11,094 bases of DNA from assembly GCA_050124735.1 (NCBI GenBank), contig JASFEQ010000115.1, positions 1-11,094 on the forward strand, in the 5' to 3' direction. The notes below the pieces were generated by a model. That model ran no database searches and was not told the origin of the DNA. It saw nothing but the letters and a program-made list of their open reading frames with translations. The position numbers and the translations under genes were made by a program. Positions 1 to 7,198 of the stretch are shown here, piece after piece (position 1 is the stretch's first letter; each line of letters opens with the position of its first letter). Source of the stretch: JASFEQ01 sp050124735 (lineage in GTDB: Bacteria; Desulfobacterota; DSM-4660; Desulfatiglandales; HGW-15).

Positions 1-473
1 AACCACGTGCAAACTATGTATTTTATCAACACGTTCCGAAATTTGAAAAGGGCATTGTTAATTACGTCGCTTTCTCCCCTATAGACAAATTAACATTCGA
101 GCCGGACGTCTTAATCATTACCGCCACTCCCAGTCAGGCAGAAATTGTGATGAGGGCCATGACCTATTCCACCGGGGAGCTATATAACTCCAAGACAACG
201 CCTGTCATGGGATGCGCATGGATTTATATTTATCCCTATCAAAGCGGCAAAGTAAATTACTTAATTCCCGAGATGGTCCATGGCATGAGGGGTAGAGAGT
301 TGTTTACGGAGGGATCCATACTGATATCCATTCCCTATCATTGGATACCGATCATAACGCAGAACCTGCAGGAGATGGAAATACATCTTCCCTCGCATGC
401 AAGTAAGGAAGAGTATCTCTCAGAATTTGGGAACATCATTGGTGAATTGGTCGAAGCGTCTAAGAAGCCCTAA
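1..473 (+). CDS. DUF169-like protein, 3' end only
   Basis: The reading frame is open from the left edge of the window (first full codon at 3) to the TAA at 471-473, giving about 156 C-terminal residues. The true start lies outside, and the GTG at 147 is only an internal codon. The pattern is a PDVLIITATPSQ strand, then a segment ending in a conserved-looking VMGCAW, a GMRGRELF turn and a SILISIPYHW strand. This resembles the DUF169 family (COG2043), a group of uncharacterised proteins of roughly 230-260 residues. That assignment is from memory of the family pattern. DUF169 genes occur in anaerobes near methyl-transfer and corrinoid genes, but no biochemical role is established. A strong hairpin lies 15 nt after the stop, so this gene probably ends a transcription unit separate from the dehydrogenase. 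Confidence 0.6.
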   Translation, partial: PRANYVFYQHVPKFEKGIVNYVAFSPIDKLTFEPDVLIITATPSQAEIVMRAMTYSTGELYNSKTTPVMGCAWIYIYPYQSGKVNYLIPEMVHGMRGRELFTEGSILISIPYHWIPIITQNLQEMEIHLPSHASKEEYLSEFGNIIGELVEASKKP

Positions 474-488
474 TATCGGCGTTCAGAT

Positions 489-508
489 GCATGTGGGACC
501 CCACGTGC
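489..508 (+). terminator. Hairpin after the DUF169-like gene, possible terminator
   Basis: GCATGTGG (489-496) pairs with CCACGTGC (501-508), with one G-U pair, to form an 8-bp stem around a 4-nt loop. It sits 15 nt after the stop at 473. No T-run follows at once; only a loosely T-rich stretch lies at about 515-537. It may stop or stabilise a transcript rather than act as a classic intrinsic terminator. Confidence 0.4.
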
Positions 509-603
509 GGCCCATTCTTGAGGGATGATTCTTTTATAGCGGTTAACCAGTGAATTAACTGTAACCCATTGAAGGAAAATTTTTCAAGCTAAGGAGGGGA
601 AAA

Positions 604-1710
604 ATGGAAATTAAGGCTGCAGTCGTTTTTGAGCAATCGGGAAAGTTCAGTATTGAACAACTGGAACTCAGTGATCCGAACGACGATGAGATGCTGGTTC
701 GCATCGTCGGCGCCGGCATCTGCCACACGGATCTGGTGGCCCGGGACCTGCATTTACCGATCCCACCCGAACGCGCGCTACCGAGTGTCTTCGGACACGA
801 AGGGGCTGGCGTTGTTGAAAAGGTGGGGGCTCGGGTGAGTAAGGTGATGCCGGGGGATCACGTGGCATTGAGCTGGGATTGCTGCGGGGCTTGCCCGTCG
901 TGCAAGTCGGGGAACGACCCCTATTGTCATAATTTTTTCCTGCACAATTTCAACGGTGCTCGCCCAGACGGGACCACCACCTTGAAAAAAGGCGATCAGG
1001 TCATCTATGGGTCCTTTTTTTCCCAGTCTTCTTTTGCCAACTTTGCGTTGGCCAACGAACGGAACGTGGTCAAGGTAAGCAAAGACGTTCCCCTTGAAAT
1101 CCTCGGTCCCCTGGGGTGCGGGGTCCAGACCGGCGCTGGAGCGGTCATGAACACGCTTCAACCCAGGCCTGGGGCGTCAATTGCCGTATTCGGTGTGGGA
1201 CCAGTGGGAATGAGCGCTGTTCTCGGTGCGGTTGTGTGCGGGTGCACCACCATTATCGCCGTGGATGTCATTCCGGGCCGCCTCGAGAAGGCAAAGGAAT
1301 TCGGTGCGACCCATACCATCAACGCCGGGGAGGTTAATCCGGTTGAGGCGATTCAGGACATTACGGGCGGGGGTGCAGAGTTCACCCTGGAATGTGTAGG
1401 GAATCCGGCGGTGCTTCGGCAGGCTGTAGACGCCCTGCCGCGCTGCGGGGTTTGCGCTCTACTCGGGGTTGTCCCGCCCGGTACGGAGGTGGGCCTGGAT
1501 ATGGACCTAATCATGAACGGCCGGACGGTGCGAGGGGTTATCGAAGGTGATGCCATTCCGGATCTGTTTATTCCCAAATTGATTGAATTGTACAGCCAGG
1601 GGCGGTTTCCCTTTGACAGAATGATCACATTCTATCCATTCGAGGAAATAAATCAGGCGGTGGAAGATATGGAAGAAGGGCGTGTGATCAAACCGGTTTT
1701 GCAACTGTAG
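604..1710 (+). CDS. Zinc-dependent alcohol dehydrogenase, aryl/benzyl-alcohol type
   Basis: This 368-residue medium-chain dehydrogenase should oxidise a primary alcohol to the aldehyde, or the reverse, with NAD. Catalytic zinc ligands are visible: C40 in GICHTD, H65-E66 in the GHEGAGVV motif, and C172 in LGCGVQTG. The structural zinc knuckle is intact, with C94, C97, C100 and C108. The Rossmann glycine motif GVGPVG is at 197-202, and D221 at the end of the second strand predicts NAD rather than NADP. Length and motif layout match the benzyl-alcohol dehydrogenase (XylB/AreB-like) branch, although substrate is not proven by motifs. AAGGAGGG at 591-598 fixes the ATG at 604. It stands alone between a hairpin upstream and a 263-bp gap downstream, next to an importer, which suggests catabolism of an imported compound. 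By eye it is more GC-rich than the transporter genes that follow. Confidence 0.88.
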   Translation: MEIKAAVVFEQSGKFSIEQLELSDPNDDEMLVRIVGAGICHTDLVARDLHLPIPPERALPSVFGHEGAGVVEKVGARVSKVMPGDHVALSWDCCGACPSCKSGNDPYCHNFFLHNFNGARPDGTTTLKKGDQVIYGSFFSQSSFANFALANERNVVKVSKDVPLEILGPLGCGVQTGAGAVMNTLQPRPGASIAVFGVGPVGMSAVLGAVVCGCTTIIAVDVIPGRLEKAKEFGATHTINAGEVNPVEAIQDITGGGAEFTLECVGNPAVLRQAVDALPRCGVCALLGVVPPGTEVGLDMDLIMNGRTVRGVIEGDAIPDLFIPKLIELYSQGRFPFDRMITFYPFEEINQAVEDMEEGRVIKPVLQL

Positions 1711-1973
1711 CACCAGGCAGATTTGATGGACTGAGATGACGGCACTTGATGGAGCAATGGCGCCGCCAAGAGTTCGCATCATTAACACTGTAGACAAAGT
1801 CCTGGCTTTCTGCCCAAAGCCAATAGCAAGAGAGGGCTGACAGTCAAGTCTGCACTGAAGTCTCAAGGGAGGAGGGAGGTGGTGCTCACATTTTTACGAC
1901 AAAGGGCACTGGTAATAACCAAGGTCTATTTTGAACGGTTGGTTTCTTTGAATGCCTAAAAAGGAGGGGTAAA
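1711..1973. other. Intergenic gap between dehydrogenase and importer operon
   Basis: These 263 bp hold no convincing reading frame. The one clear structure is a hairpin: TGGCTTT (1803-1809) pairs with AAAGCCA (1816-1822) around a 6-nt loop, with no T-run behind it. No good -35/-10 pair was found by eye, although the gap is the natural place for the importer operon's promoter. AAGGAGGG at 1961-1968 is the ribosome site of the binding-protein gene. Confidence 0.4.
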
Positions 1974-3194
1974 ATGAAAAACAAAATATTGCTTGGGTTG
2001 TTCGCGTGTACGATAGCCGTGGTGTTCTTGTTTGGTGTTGGGGCCACAAAATCACCAGCCAAGGATAAAATCCGTATTGGCCAGGCTATCGCGCTCTCAG
2101 GCCCCCTAGCGGGCGGTGTTGCCATAGCGGGCGGTCGAATTTATGTCATGTGGGTTGAAGAGGTAAATAAGAATGGCGGAATATATGTGAAGGAATATGG
2201 CAAAAAATTGCCTGTAGAGCTGATAAGATATGACGATAAAAGCGATATAGGCACGATGACGAATCTGCTGGAAAAATTGATTGTACAGGACAAGGTTGAC
2301 TTTGTCTTTCCCCCATGGGGCACCGCTTGGCTCTTTGCTGCCGCTCCTGTCGCCAACAAGTACGGGTATATCCTGATCGGTGGTCCCGGTGGTGCATTGA
2401 AGCTCAAGGAGCTTAGCCTGCCCTACTTCTTCCAGGTCTTGAATTTTTCCGAAACTCAGGCTCCAGCTCTTGCTGACATTTTTAAGGAAGTCGGTGTAAA
2501 GTCGGCGGCGGTCATCTACCGTGGGGACCTCCACGGCGTAGAGTATGGTGATGCCATGGTTCCGTATTTCAAGAAGAAGGGAATTGACGTCAAGATGAAG
2601 AAGAGCTATCCCCCAGGGATTAAGGACTTATCGCCGCTATTGAAGGAGGCTAAGTCGCTGGGCGTCGATGCCTTTTGCGCTGCTTCCTATCCTCCTGGAG
2701 GCATGCTTCTTACCGGTCAGGCACTTGAGCTTGGCATTAACTTCAACGCCTTATTTATTACCGTTACACCCTTTTCCCCCAACCTATACCGGGATACGTT
2801 TGGCTCGAATGCGGTGCAGGGAGTCATGGGTGGCGGTGCTTGGAATGCGAAAACGTCTCCCGGAGCCAAGGAATTCGTTGACAAATTCGTGGCACGTTTC
2901 AAGGTGGAACCCGACTACTGGGGAGGCCTATACTATTGGTCATCGCTACAGCATTTCCAGCAGGCTATCGAGAAGGCGGGGACCCTGGATCAGAAGAAGA
3001 TAAGGGATATCATGGCTAAAGAGAGGTTTGAGACGGCGTTGGGACCTTTCTGGTACGATAGAAACCAATACTTTGTAAATCACCCCGGTGAGATAGGTCA
3101 GTGGCAAAACGGCGTGTTCGAGGTCATCGACCCTGGGAAGAAGCGTACCGCACCACCCTTATACCCTAAGCCAGCGTGGCCAAAAAAGAAATAA
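1974..3194 (+). CDS. ABC importer periplasmic substrate-binding protein (LivK-type)
   Basis: This 406-residue protein is a Peripla_BP_6-type binding protein of the branched-chain amino acid (HAAT) import family. Such proteins capture the substrate in the periplasm and deliver it to LivH/LivM-like permeases. It has a Sec signal peptide: lysines at 2 and 4, a hydrophobic core at 5-22, and a likely cut after A24. C12 lies inside the core, so there is no lipobox and the protein should be soluble. The mature protein opens with the family-typical IRIGQAIALSGPLAGG. Two alpha/beta lobes follow, with the second beginning near GVKSAAVIYRGD. Members of this family also carry aromatic acids, amides, urea and other small solutes, so amino acids should not be assumed. 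AAGGAGGG at 1961-1968 supports the start. It is followed by a 150-bp structured gap before livH, a common layout when the binding protein is made in excess over the membrane parts. Confidence 0.88.
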   Translation: MKNKILLGLFACTIAVVFLFGVGATKSPAKDKIRIGQAIALSGPLAGGVAIAGGRIYVMWVEEVNKNGGIYVKEYGKKLPVELIRYDDKSDIGTMTNLLEKLIVQDKVDFVFPPWGTAWLFAAAPVANKYGYILIGGPGGALKLKELSLPYFFQVLNFSETQAPALADIFKEVGVKSAAVIYRGDLHGVEYGDAMVPYFKKKGIDVKMKKSYPPGIKDLSPLLKEAKSLGVDAFCAASYPPGGMLLTGQALELGINFNALFITVTPFSPNLYRDTFGSNAVQGVMGGGAWNAKTSPGAKEFVDKFVARFKVEPDYWGGLYYWSSLQHFQQAIEKAGTLDQKKIRDIMAKERFETALGPFWYDRNQYFVNHPGEIGQWQNGVFEVIDPGKKRTAPPLYPKPAWPKKK

Positions 3195-3221
3195 ATCGAG
3201 GTCAGTGAGCAAAAATCGTAA

Positions 3222-3311
3222 GCAGGCTGTCTCAAAGGGTGCAAACCTAACAACTCCTGAGGGTGGTTATTTTCTCCAGAGCTGTTGTCCGGCGCCTTTT
3301 TGACAGCCTGC
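3222..3311. repeat. 90-bp element with imperfect terminal inverted repeats
   Basis: The left end at 3222-3238 (GCAGGCTGTCTCAAAGG) and the right end at 3295-3311 (CCTTTTTGACAGCCTGC) are inverted copies matching at 15 of 17 positions, with 56 bp between. The AGGCTGTC end resembles the ends of the larger element at 8083-8272. It may be a small non-autonomous repeat (MITE- or REP-like) that now serves as an mRNA structure between the binding-protein and permease genes. Confidence 0.5.
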
Positions 3312-3328
3312 AGCCGTCACTGTCAAAG
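3298..3328 (+). promoter_or_regulatory. Alternative hairpin just upstream of livH
   Basis: TTTGACAG (3299-3306) pairs with CTGTCAAA (3320-3327), with an extra T-G pair outside, around a 13-nt loop. Its left arm is part of the right arm of the inverted repeat at 3222-3311, so the two stems cannot form together. The hairpin ends 3 nt before AGGAAG (3331-3336), the likely ribosome site of livH. A role in lowering expression of the permease genes relative to the binding protein is inference. Confidence 0.35.
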
Positions 3329-3344
3329 CTAGGAAGCCATCCTC

Positions 3345-4214
3345 ATGATTGTAAAAATCCTGGACGTGGTGATTGCCGGTTTGCTGATGGGCGGTATCTA
3401 TGCCCTGATTGCCGTGGGGCTCAGCTTGCAGTATGGTGTTGCCCGGGTGTTGAACATCGCTCACGGCGAGTTTATCATGCTCGGCGCTTTCATCACTTGG
3501 TCACTATACATCATCTTTGGGATTAGCCCGCTGGTTTCTCTGGCCATTTGCGGTCCAATGGTGTTCATCATCGGTTTTATACTTTATAGAACTGTGTTCA
3601 CACGCCTCAGAACCTCGTCAGTATCACCCGCTGCCTTTGAGGGCAGCTCCATGTTAGCCTGTTTTGCTCTCCTGTTCATCATTCAAAATGTAGCCATATT
3701 AATATGGGGTGCTGACATAAAAGGGTACTCTTATCTAGCTTTTCCGGTCAATTTTGGGGGAGCGGTATTTGCCGCCAATCGCCTCGTAACCCTCGGATTT
3801 GCCATAGCTATAGGTCTAGTTTTCTATCTCTTTTTGGCCCGCAGCCGCCTGGGAAAAGCGATTCGGGCAGCTGCCCAAGACCCAGTAGCGGCTGGGCTCA
3901 TGGGGGTAAACATCAACCAGGTGCTGGCTTTATGCTTTGGCTTTGGTGCTTTGATGGCCGGTTTTGGCGGTACACTTATAAGCATGTCCTACACGATCCA
4001 ACCCACGATGGGTCTCGAATATACCGTGATCGCCCTCATCGTGATCGTCTTAGGGGGATTGGGCAGTATCCCTGGCAGTTTTATCGGGGGTCTTCTACTG
4101 GGTCTCGTTGGCAGCGTAGTAACCCATAAGGAGCCAGGCCTATCCCTGGTTGCCTATTATCTCATCTTCATGCTTCTGCTCCTGGCCAAGCCAACAGGTA
4201 TTTTAGGGAAATAG
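3345..4214 (+). CDS. livH: Branched-chain amino acid-type ABC importer permease (LivH-like)
   Basis: This 289-residue, very hydrophobic protein is an inner-membrane permease of the BPD_transp_2 type. It would pair with the LivM-like product to form the channel. The N terminus (LLMGGIYALIAVGLSLQYGV, then LNIAHGEFIMLGAF) carries the family's hallmark GxxYALxAxGLxLxxGV and NxAHGxxxMLGA pattern. The loop at about 165-180 (IRAAAQDPVAAGLMGVNI) is the cytoplasmic coupling region that contacts the ATPase. The C-terminal LGGLGSIPGSFIGGLLLGL is also typical. Length is close to that of E. coli LivH. The ribosome site is weak (AGGAAG at 3331-3336) compared with the binding-protein gene. LivM starts 4 nt after its stop, so the two are cotranscribed and probably translationally coupled. 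Confidence 0.9.
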   Translation: MIVKILDVVIAGLLMGGIYALIAVGLSLQYGVARVLNIAHGEFIMLGAFITWSLYIIFGISPLVSLAICGPMVFIIGFILYRTVFTRLRTSSVSPAAFEGSSMLACFALLFIIQNVAILIWGADIKGYSYLAFPVNFGGAVFAANRLVTLGFAIAIGLVFYLFLARSRLGKAIRAAAQDPVAAGLMGVNINQVLALCFGFGALMAGFGGTLISMSYTIQPTMGLEYTVIALIVIVLGGLGSIPGSFIGGLLLGLVGSVVTHKEPGLSLVAYYLIFMLLLLAKPTGILGK

Positions 4215-4218
4215 AGAA

Positions 4219-5169
4219 ATGGACATTGTAAGCGTTAATTATAGGAGACCTTTTGTACTGGGGTTACTTTTGTTCATCGTTCTCCTATTAGCCACATCCC
4301 CCCTCTATGCCCCGGATTATACCGTCATACTCCTAACCAGCATCTTCATGTATGTCGTCATTGCGGTGAGTTGGGCTATGTTCTCCGGTCCTACCGGCTA
4401 CATCTCGCTGGCGTCTGCCGCCTTCTTCGGGGTTGGCATCTATACGTCAGCTATACTGGGGAGAGCATTACCCCTGCCGCTCGTTATCTGTATGGGTGGC
4501 CTGGCCAGTTTTTGTCTTGCCCTTCTCGTCGGCGCTTTGACCCTGAGGCTGAGGGGCATTTATTTTGTTATGTTTACTTTCGGACTCGTTGAGCTCCTTT
4601 TGCATTTTGTGCTTTGGTGGGAGGTCAACATAACGGGAACGACTGGAAGAGTGGTTCCCAGCGTGGGAAACACGACTGTTTATTACCTCATGCTCATCAT
4701 TCTTGTATTGTTATTGCTTACCACCTACTTTATCAGACATTCTAAATTTGGATTAGCCTTACAGAGCATCGGAGAATATGAGGAAGCAGCGGCTCACCGA
4801 GGTATAAATGTGACTGCTTTAAAAATTATCACCTTTGCCATCAGCGCTTTTTTCATGGGCGCGGCTGGGGCCATCATGGCAACGAGATGGACCTATATTG
4901 ACCCCAAAATTGCATTTAATCCGCTCATTTCCTTTATGCCCGTTTTGATGGCCATCTTTGGCGGGATGGGGCAACTTTACGGTCCTGTAATAGGCGCGGC
5001 TATCTTCACCTACCTGGAAGAATTCTTAGTCACCAGGTTCCCCTATTACTATATGCTCATTTTCGGCATCATCATGCTGGTCGCTATCCTATATATGCCT
5101 GGCGGTCTTGTAGGATTGGTACAAAAGCTATGGAAACGAATCTCGGGGACAGGACATGCCTATACTTGA
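4219..5169 (+). CDS. livM: Branched-chain amino acid-type ABC importer permease (LivM-like)
   Basis: This 316-residue polytopic membrane protein is the second permease half of the importer. After a charged N terminus and a first membrane segment at about 12-31 comes GPTGYISLASAAFFGVGIYT, the LivM signature. ISLAS replaces the more common LSLGH form. The coupling loop is near LQSIGEYEEAAAHRGINVTA, and the closing segment FGGMGQLYGPVIGAAIFTYLEE matches the family. Length is usual for compact LivM proteins that lack the N-terminal extension of the E. coli one. The start lies 4 nt after the livH stop and has only a weak ribosome site (AGGGA, 4205-4209), which suggests coupling. Its last 14 nt overlap the livG start. 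Confidence 0.9.
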   Translation: MDIVSVNYRRPFVLGLLLFIVLLLATSPLYAPDYTVILLTSIFMYVVIAVSWAMFSGPTGYISLASAAFFGVGIYTSAILGRALPLPLVICMGGLASFCLALLVGALTLRLRGIYFVMFTFGLVELLLHFVLWWEVNITGTTGRVVPSVGNTTVYYLMLIILVLLLLTTYFIRHSKFGLALQSIGEYEEAAAHRGINVTALKIITFAISAFFMGAAGAIMATRWTYIDPKIAFNPLISFMPVLMAIFGGMGQLYGPVIGAAIFTYLEEFLVTRFPYYYMLIFGIIMLVAILYMPGGLVGLVQKLWKRISGTGHAYT

Positions 5170-5893
5170 AGGTAAAGGGGTGACCAAGTATTTTGGAGGG
5201 CTGGCCGCCGTATCGAATGTGGATTTTCATGTGGAACAAGGTGAAGTTCTCGGTCTCATTGGTCCTAACGGAGCTGGTAAGACCACGTTGTTTAATTTAA
5301 TATCGGCGGCTCTTACGCCCAAGTCAGGGACAATAAGGTTTAAAGGCGAAAACATTACCGGATTAAAGCCGTATAAAATCTGCAGGATGGGCGTGGCGAG
5401 GACCTTTCAAACGGTTAAAGTGTTCGGCCATATGCCGGTTCTTAACAATGTTGTACTGGGCGCCTATTTTGGTTTGTCACCCGGTATGTCATCGAAGGAT
5501 GCTGTGAAGGAAGCCACAACGTTATTGGAGTTTGTGGGGTTATCCGCTGTGAAAGAGATTGTTGCTAAAGACCTGACTCTGGCCAACCAGAAGCGACTTG
5601 AAGTGGCTGGAGCGTTGGCAACCCATCCCGAACTATTGTTGCTTGATGAAATGATGGCGGGTTTAAACCCCACTGAGGTAGCGCAGGCCATGGAATTGGT
5701 AACCAGGATTCGAGATAAGGGGATTACCATTATCATGATCGAGCACGTCATGAAGGCCATTATGAGCGTATGTGACCGGATTATGGTCCTTCATCACGGA
5801 GCAAAGATTGCCGAAGGCACACCACGGGAGATTACCACCAGCAAGACAGTTATCGAGGTCTATTTAGGAGAGAAGGCGCATGCTGGAAGTTAG
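5156..5893 (+). CDS. livG: Branched-chain amino acid-type ABC importer ATPase (LivG-like)
   Basis: This 245-residue cytoplasmic ATPase powers the importer. Walker A is GPNGAGKTT at 36-44. Walker B is LLLLDEMMAGL with the catalytic pair D164-E165, and the H-loop histidine is H197 in MIEHVM. The ABC signature at 140-147 reads LTLANQKR rather than the LSGGQ-like or LAYGQQRR forms. A similar LTLA-type signature with LDEMMAGL or LDEVMAGL occurs in a recognisable LivG subgroup, so this looks like family variation rather than loss. The gene overlaps livM by 14 nt, and the broken livF overlaps its own end by 14 nt. HAAT importers normally use a LivG-LivF heterodimer. Because livF is destroyed here, LivG would have to act as a homodimer or borrow a LivF from another locus, if the system works at all. 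Confidence 0.9.
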   Translation: MPILEGKGVTKYFGGLAAVSNVDFHVEQGEVLGLIGPNGAGKTTLFNLISAALTPKSGTIRFKGENITGLKPYKICRMGVARTFQTVKVFGHMPVLNNVVLGAYFGLSPGMSSKDAVKEATTLLEFVGLSAVKEIVAKDLTLANQKRLEVAGALATHPELLLLDEMMAGLNPTEVAQAMELVTRIRDKGITIIMIEHVMKAIMSVCDRIMVLHHGAKIAEGTPREITTSKTVIEVYLGEKAHAGS

Positions 5894-5996
5894 CAGCCTA
5901 GATACTTTTTATGGCATGATTCGGGCCTTTTGCTGACTGAGGAAAATGTGAAACAAACCCTGGAAATCGCTGATGATAGTCTGTGTGCTTTATGGA
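5880..5996 (+). pseudogene. livF: livF remnant: internal deletion and frameshifts
   Basis: An ATG at 5880, overlapping the livG end by 14 nt exactly where livF should start, encodes MLEVSSLDTFYGMIRAFC and then a TGA at 5934-5936. The first 16 residues match the start of a LivF ATPase. At 5930-5974, in a different frame, the DNA encodes LLTEENVKQTLEIAD, which matches the C-terminal LivF pattern (VEQNVxQxLEIAD). A third short stretch, IVCVLYG at 5976-5996, back in the first frame, resembles the following strand. A normal LivF is about 235 residues, so roughly 170-180 codons are missing. The missing part includes Walker A, the signature and Walker B, so no ATPase can be made. The simplest reading is one internal deletion followed by decay. 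An assembly error is the main alternative. Confidence 0.78.
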
Positions 5997-6012
5997 TAAA
6001 CATCAACAAGAA

Positions 6013-6018
6013 AGGAGG
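6013..6018 (+). promoter_or_regulatory. Ribosome binding site fixing the rhodanese start
   Basis: AGGAGG lies 6 nt before the ATG at 6025. The longer frame that could begin with GTG at 5983 has no such site, would overlap the livF debris and would bury the signal peptide behind 14 charged residues, so 6025 is preferred. Confidence 0.85.
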
Positions 6019-6024
6019 AGAAAA

Positions 6025-7011
6025 ATGAAAACCAAAGCATTTTTAACCCTGCTGGCTCCTATCCTCATTGCCTCATTAGTTTCTGGTTGTTCCACTTTGA
6101 CCAGGCAGGAAGCGGCCTCAGGCCGAATGATGGATCCGATCGTTTCCACCGACTGGCTATACGCGAACAGCCAACTGGAAAACCTTGTAATCATTGATAT
6201 CAGAGGTCCTGCTGCTTATGGGGCGGGTCACATACCAGGCTCCATCAATGAACCCTTTGCAACAGCCTTTGATCCCTGCACCGGCCCCACTTCTAACTGG
6301 ATTATCGGAACTAAGGATTGCCTTTGGCTTGAATTGCCCGCTACAGATGATCTCATGAATACCATCGGAAAGCTCGGGATAACCCCTGATTCAAGGGTCG
6401 TGATTGTTACGGCACCAAATCCCAAGGAACCCCCATTCTTCGGTCTCGCGAATGCAACAAGGGTTGCCGATACCCTCATCTATGCAGGGGTTGCGAACGT
6501 GGCGATTCTTGACGGGGGATACCCTAAATGGATTTCGGAAGGGCGGGCCACAACCAAGGAAGTGCCTGCTGTGAAGTCGGCAACATACCGGAATGATGTA
6601 AATAAGGCCATGTTTGTTTCTGCAGACTATATTGAAAGGCAGAGTAAAGACGCTGTCATTATCGATGCCAGAGACGCGAATGTCTACTCCGGGTTAGCCA
6701 TCGGGCCATTTACAGATAAGGCCGGGCATATCCGGAACGCCAAATCTCTGCCTGCCCCCTCGATATGGAATCAGAATCCGGATGGAACATACACGTACAA
6801 GGATCCAAAGACGCTGGGCAAAATGGCATCGGGTGTGATCGGTGAATCTGTGGATCCCAGAAGTCAAGAAATTATTGTCTACTGTGGGGTGGGCGGGTAT
6901 GCCAGCACCTGTTGGTTTGTGCTGACACAGGTGCTGAGGTATCAAAATGTTAAGATCTATGACGGCTCAGCCCAGGAATGGGGAAAAAATTACGATCTGG
7001 TTATCCAATAA
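6025..7011 (+). CDS. Lipid-anchored tandem-rhodanese sulfurtransferase
   Basis: From the ATG at 6025 the protein has 328 residues. The N terminus is a lipoprotein signal: lysines at 2 and 4, a hydrophobic run to L18, and the lipobox LVSGC with C22 as the lipidated residue. It should therefore sit on the outer face of a membrane. Two rhodanese domains follow. The first (about 45-175) has VIIDIRGPAAYGAGHIPGSI and ends with AILDGGYPKW, but its active-site loop region (VTAPNPKEPP) has no cysteine, so it is probably inactive. The second (about 200-320) has VIIDARDANVY and the loop CGVGGYA with C287 as the likely persulfide-bearing cysteine, plus a nearby C296. This layout is that of thiosulfate or 3-mercaptopyruvate sulfurtransferases, which move sulfane sulfur. 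It follows the livF remnant directly and may be read from the importer operon. Its sulfur donor is unknown. Confidence 0.83.
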   Translation: MKTKAFLTLLAPILIASLVSGCSTLTRQEAASGRMMDPIVSTDWLYANSQLENLVIIDIRGPAAYGAGHIPGSINEPFATAFDPCTGPTSNWIIGTKDCLWLELPATDDLMNTIGKLGITPDSRVVIVTAPNPKEPPFFGLANATRVADTLIYAGVANVAILDGGYPKWISEGRATTKEVPAVKSATYRNDVNKAMFVSADYIERQSKDAVIIDARDANVYSGLAIGPFTDKAGHIRNAKSLPAPSIWNQNPDGTYTYKDPKTLGKMASGVIGESVDPRSQEIIVYCGVGGYASTCWFVLTQVLRYQNVKIYDGSAQEWGKNYDLVIQ

Positions 7012-7198
7012 TGGGACGAGGATAATTCTGTAAATCGCTTTGGCGTTTTGATTGAGTTCAGCCAGAGCATTCCCGAGATGGCCAAAAGATTGTGGGTTAC
7101 AGCGCGGGCAACCGGGTTCCAGACAGTAAATCCGGAAGCCCGCGTGGCCTAATCTGCATAAATGGATGTCAACTTTTGACTGCCCCTGATGGGGGTGA

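Noticed and set aside
518..540. Promoter for the dehydrogenase (TTGAGG ... TATAGC)
   Set aside because: The spacing is only 11 nt, too short for a sigma-70 promoter.
1507..1866. 119-codon open frame on the minus strand
   Set aside because: It lies opposite the dehydrogenase gene and the gap after it, has no ribosome site or recognisable motif, and is explained as a shadow frame.
1901..1920. Cobalamin riboswitch fragment suggested by GGGCACTGG
   Set aside because: Only a six-base resemblance to the conserved GCCACTG box, with no supporting stems or B12 box. No such element was found ahead of either corrinoid gene.
1931..1962. Promoter for the importer operon (TTGAAC ... TAAAAA)
   Set aside because: The spacing is 20 nt, the -10 box is poor, and it merges with the ribosome site of the binding-protein gene.
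5573..5596. Loss of the ABC signature in LivG (LTLANQKR)
   Set aside because: Walker A, Walker B and the H-loop are intact, and LTLA-type signatures occur in a LivG subgroup, so it is more likely natural variation than inactivation.
5983..6024. Upstream extension of the rhodanese gene from a GTG at 5983
   Set aside because: It adds 14 mostly charged residues before a clear lipoprotein signal, has no ribosome site, and overlaps the livF remnant. AGGAGG at 6013 fits ATG 6025.
7078..7152. 24-codon open frame starting MAKRLW
   Set aside because: It has no ribosome site, is very short and shows no family resemblance.
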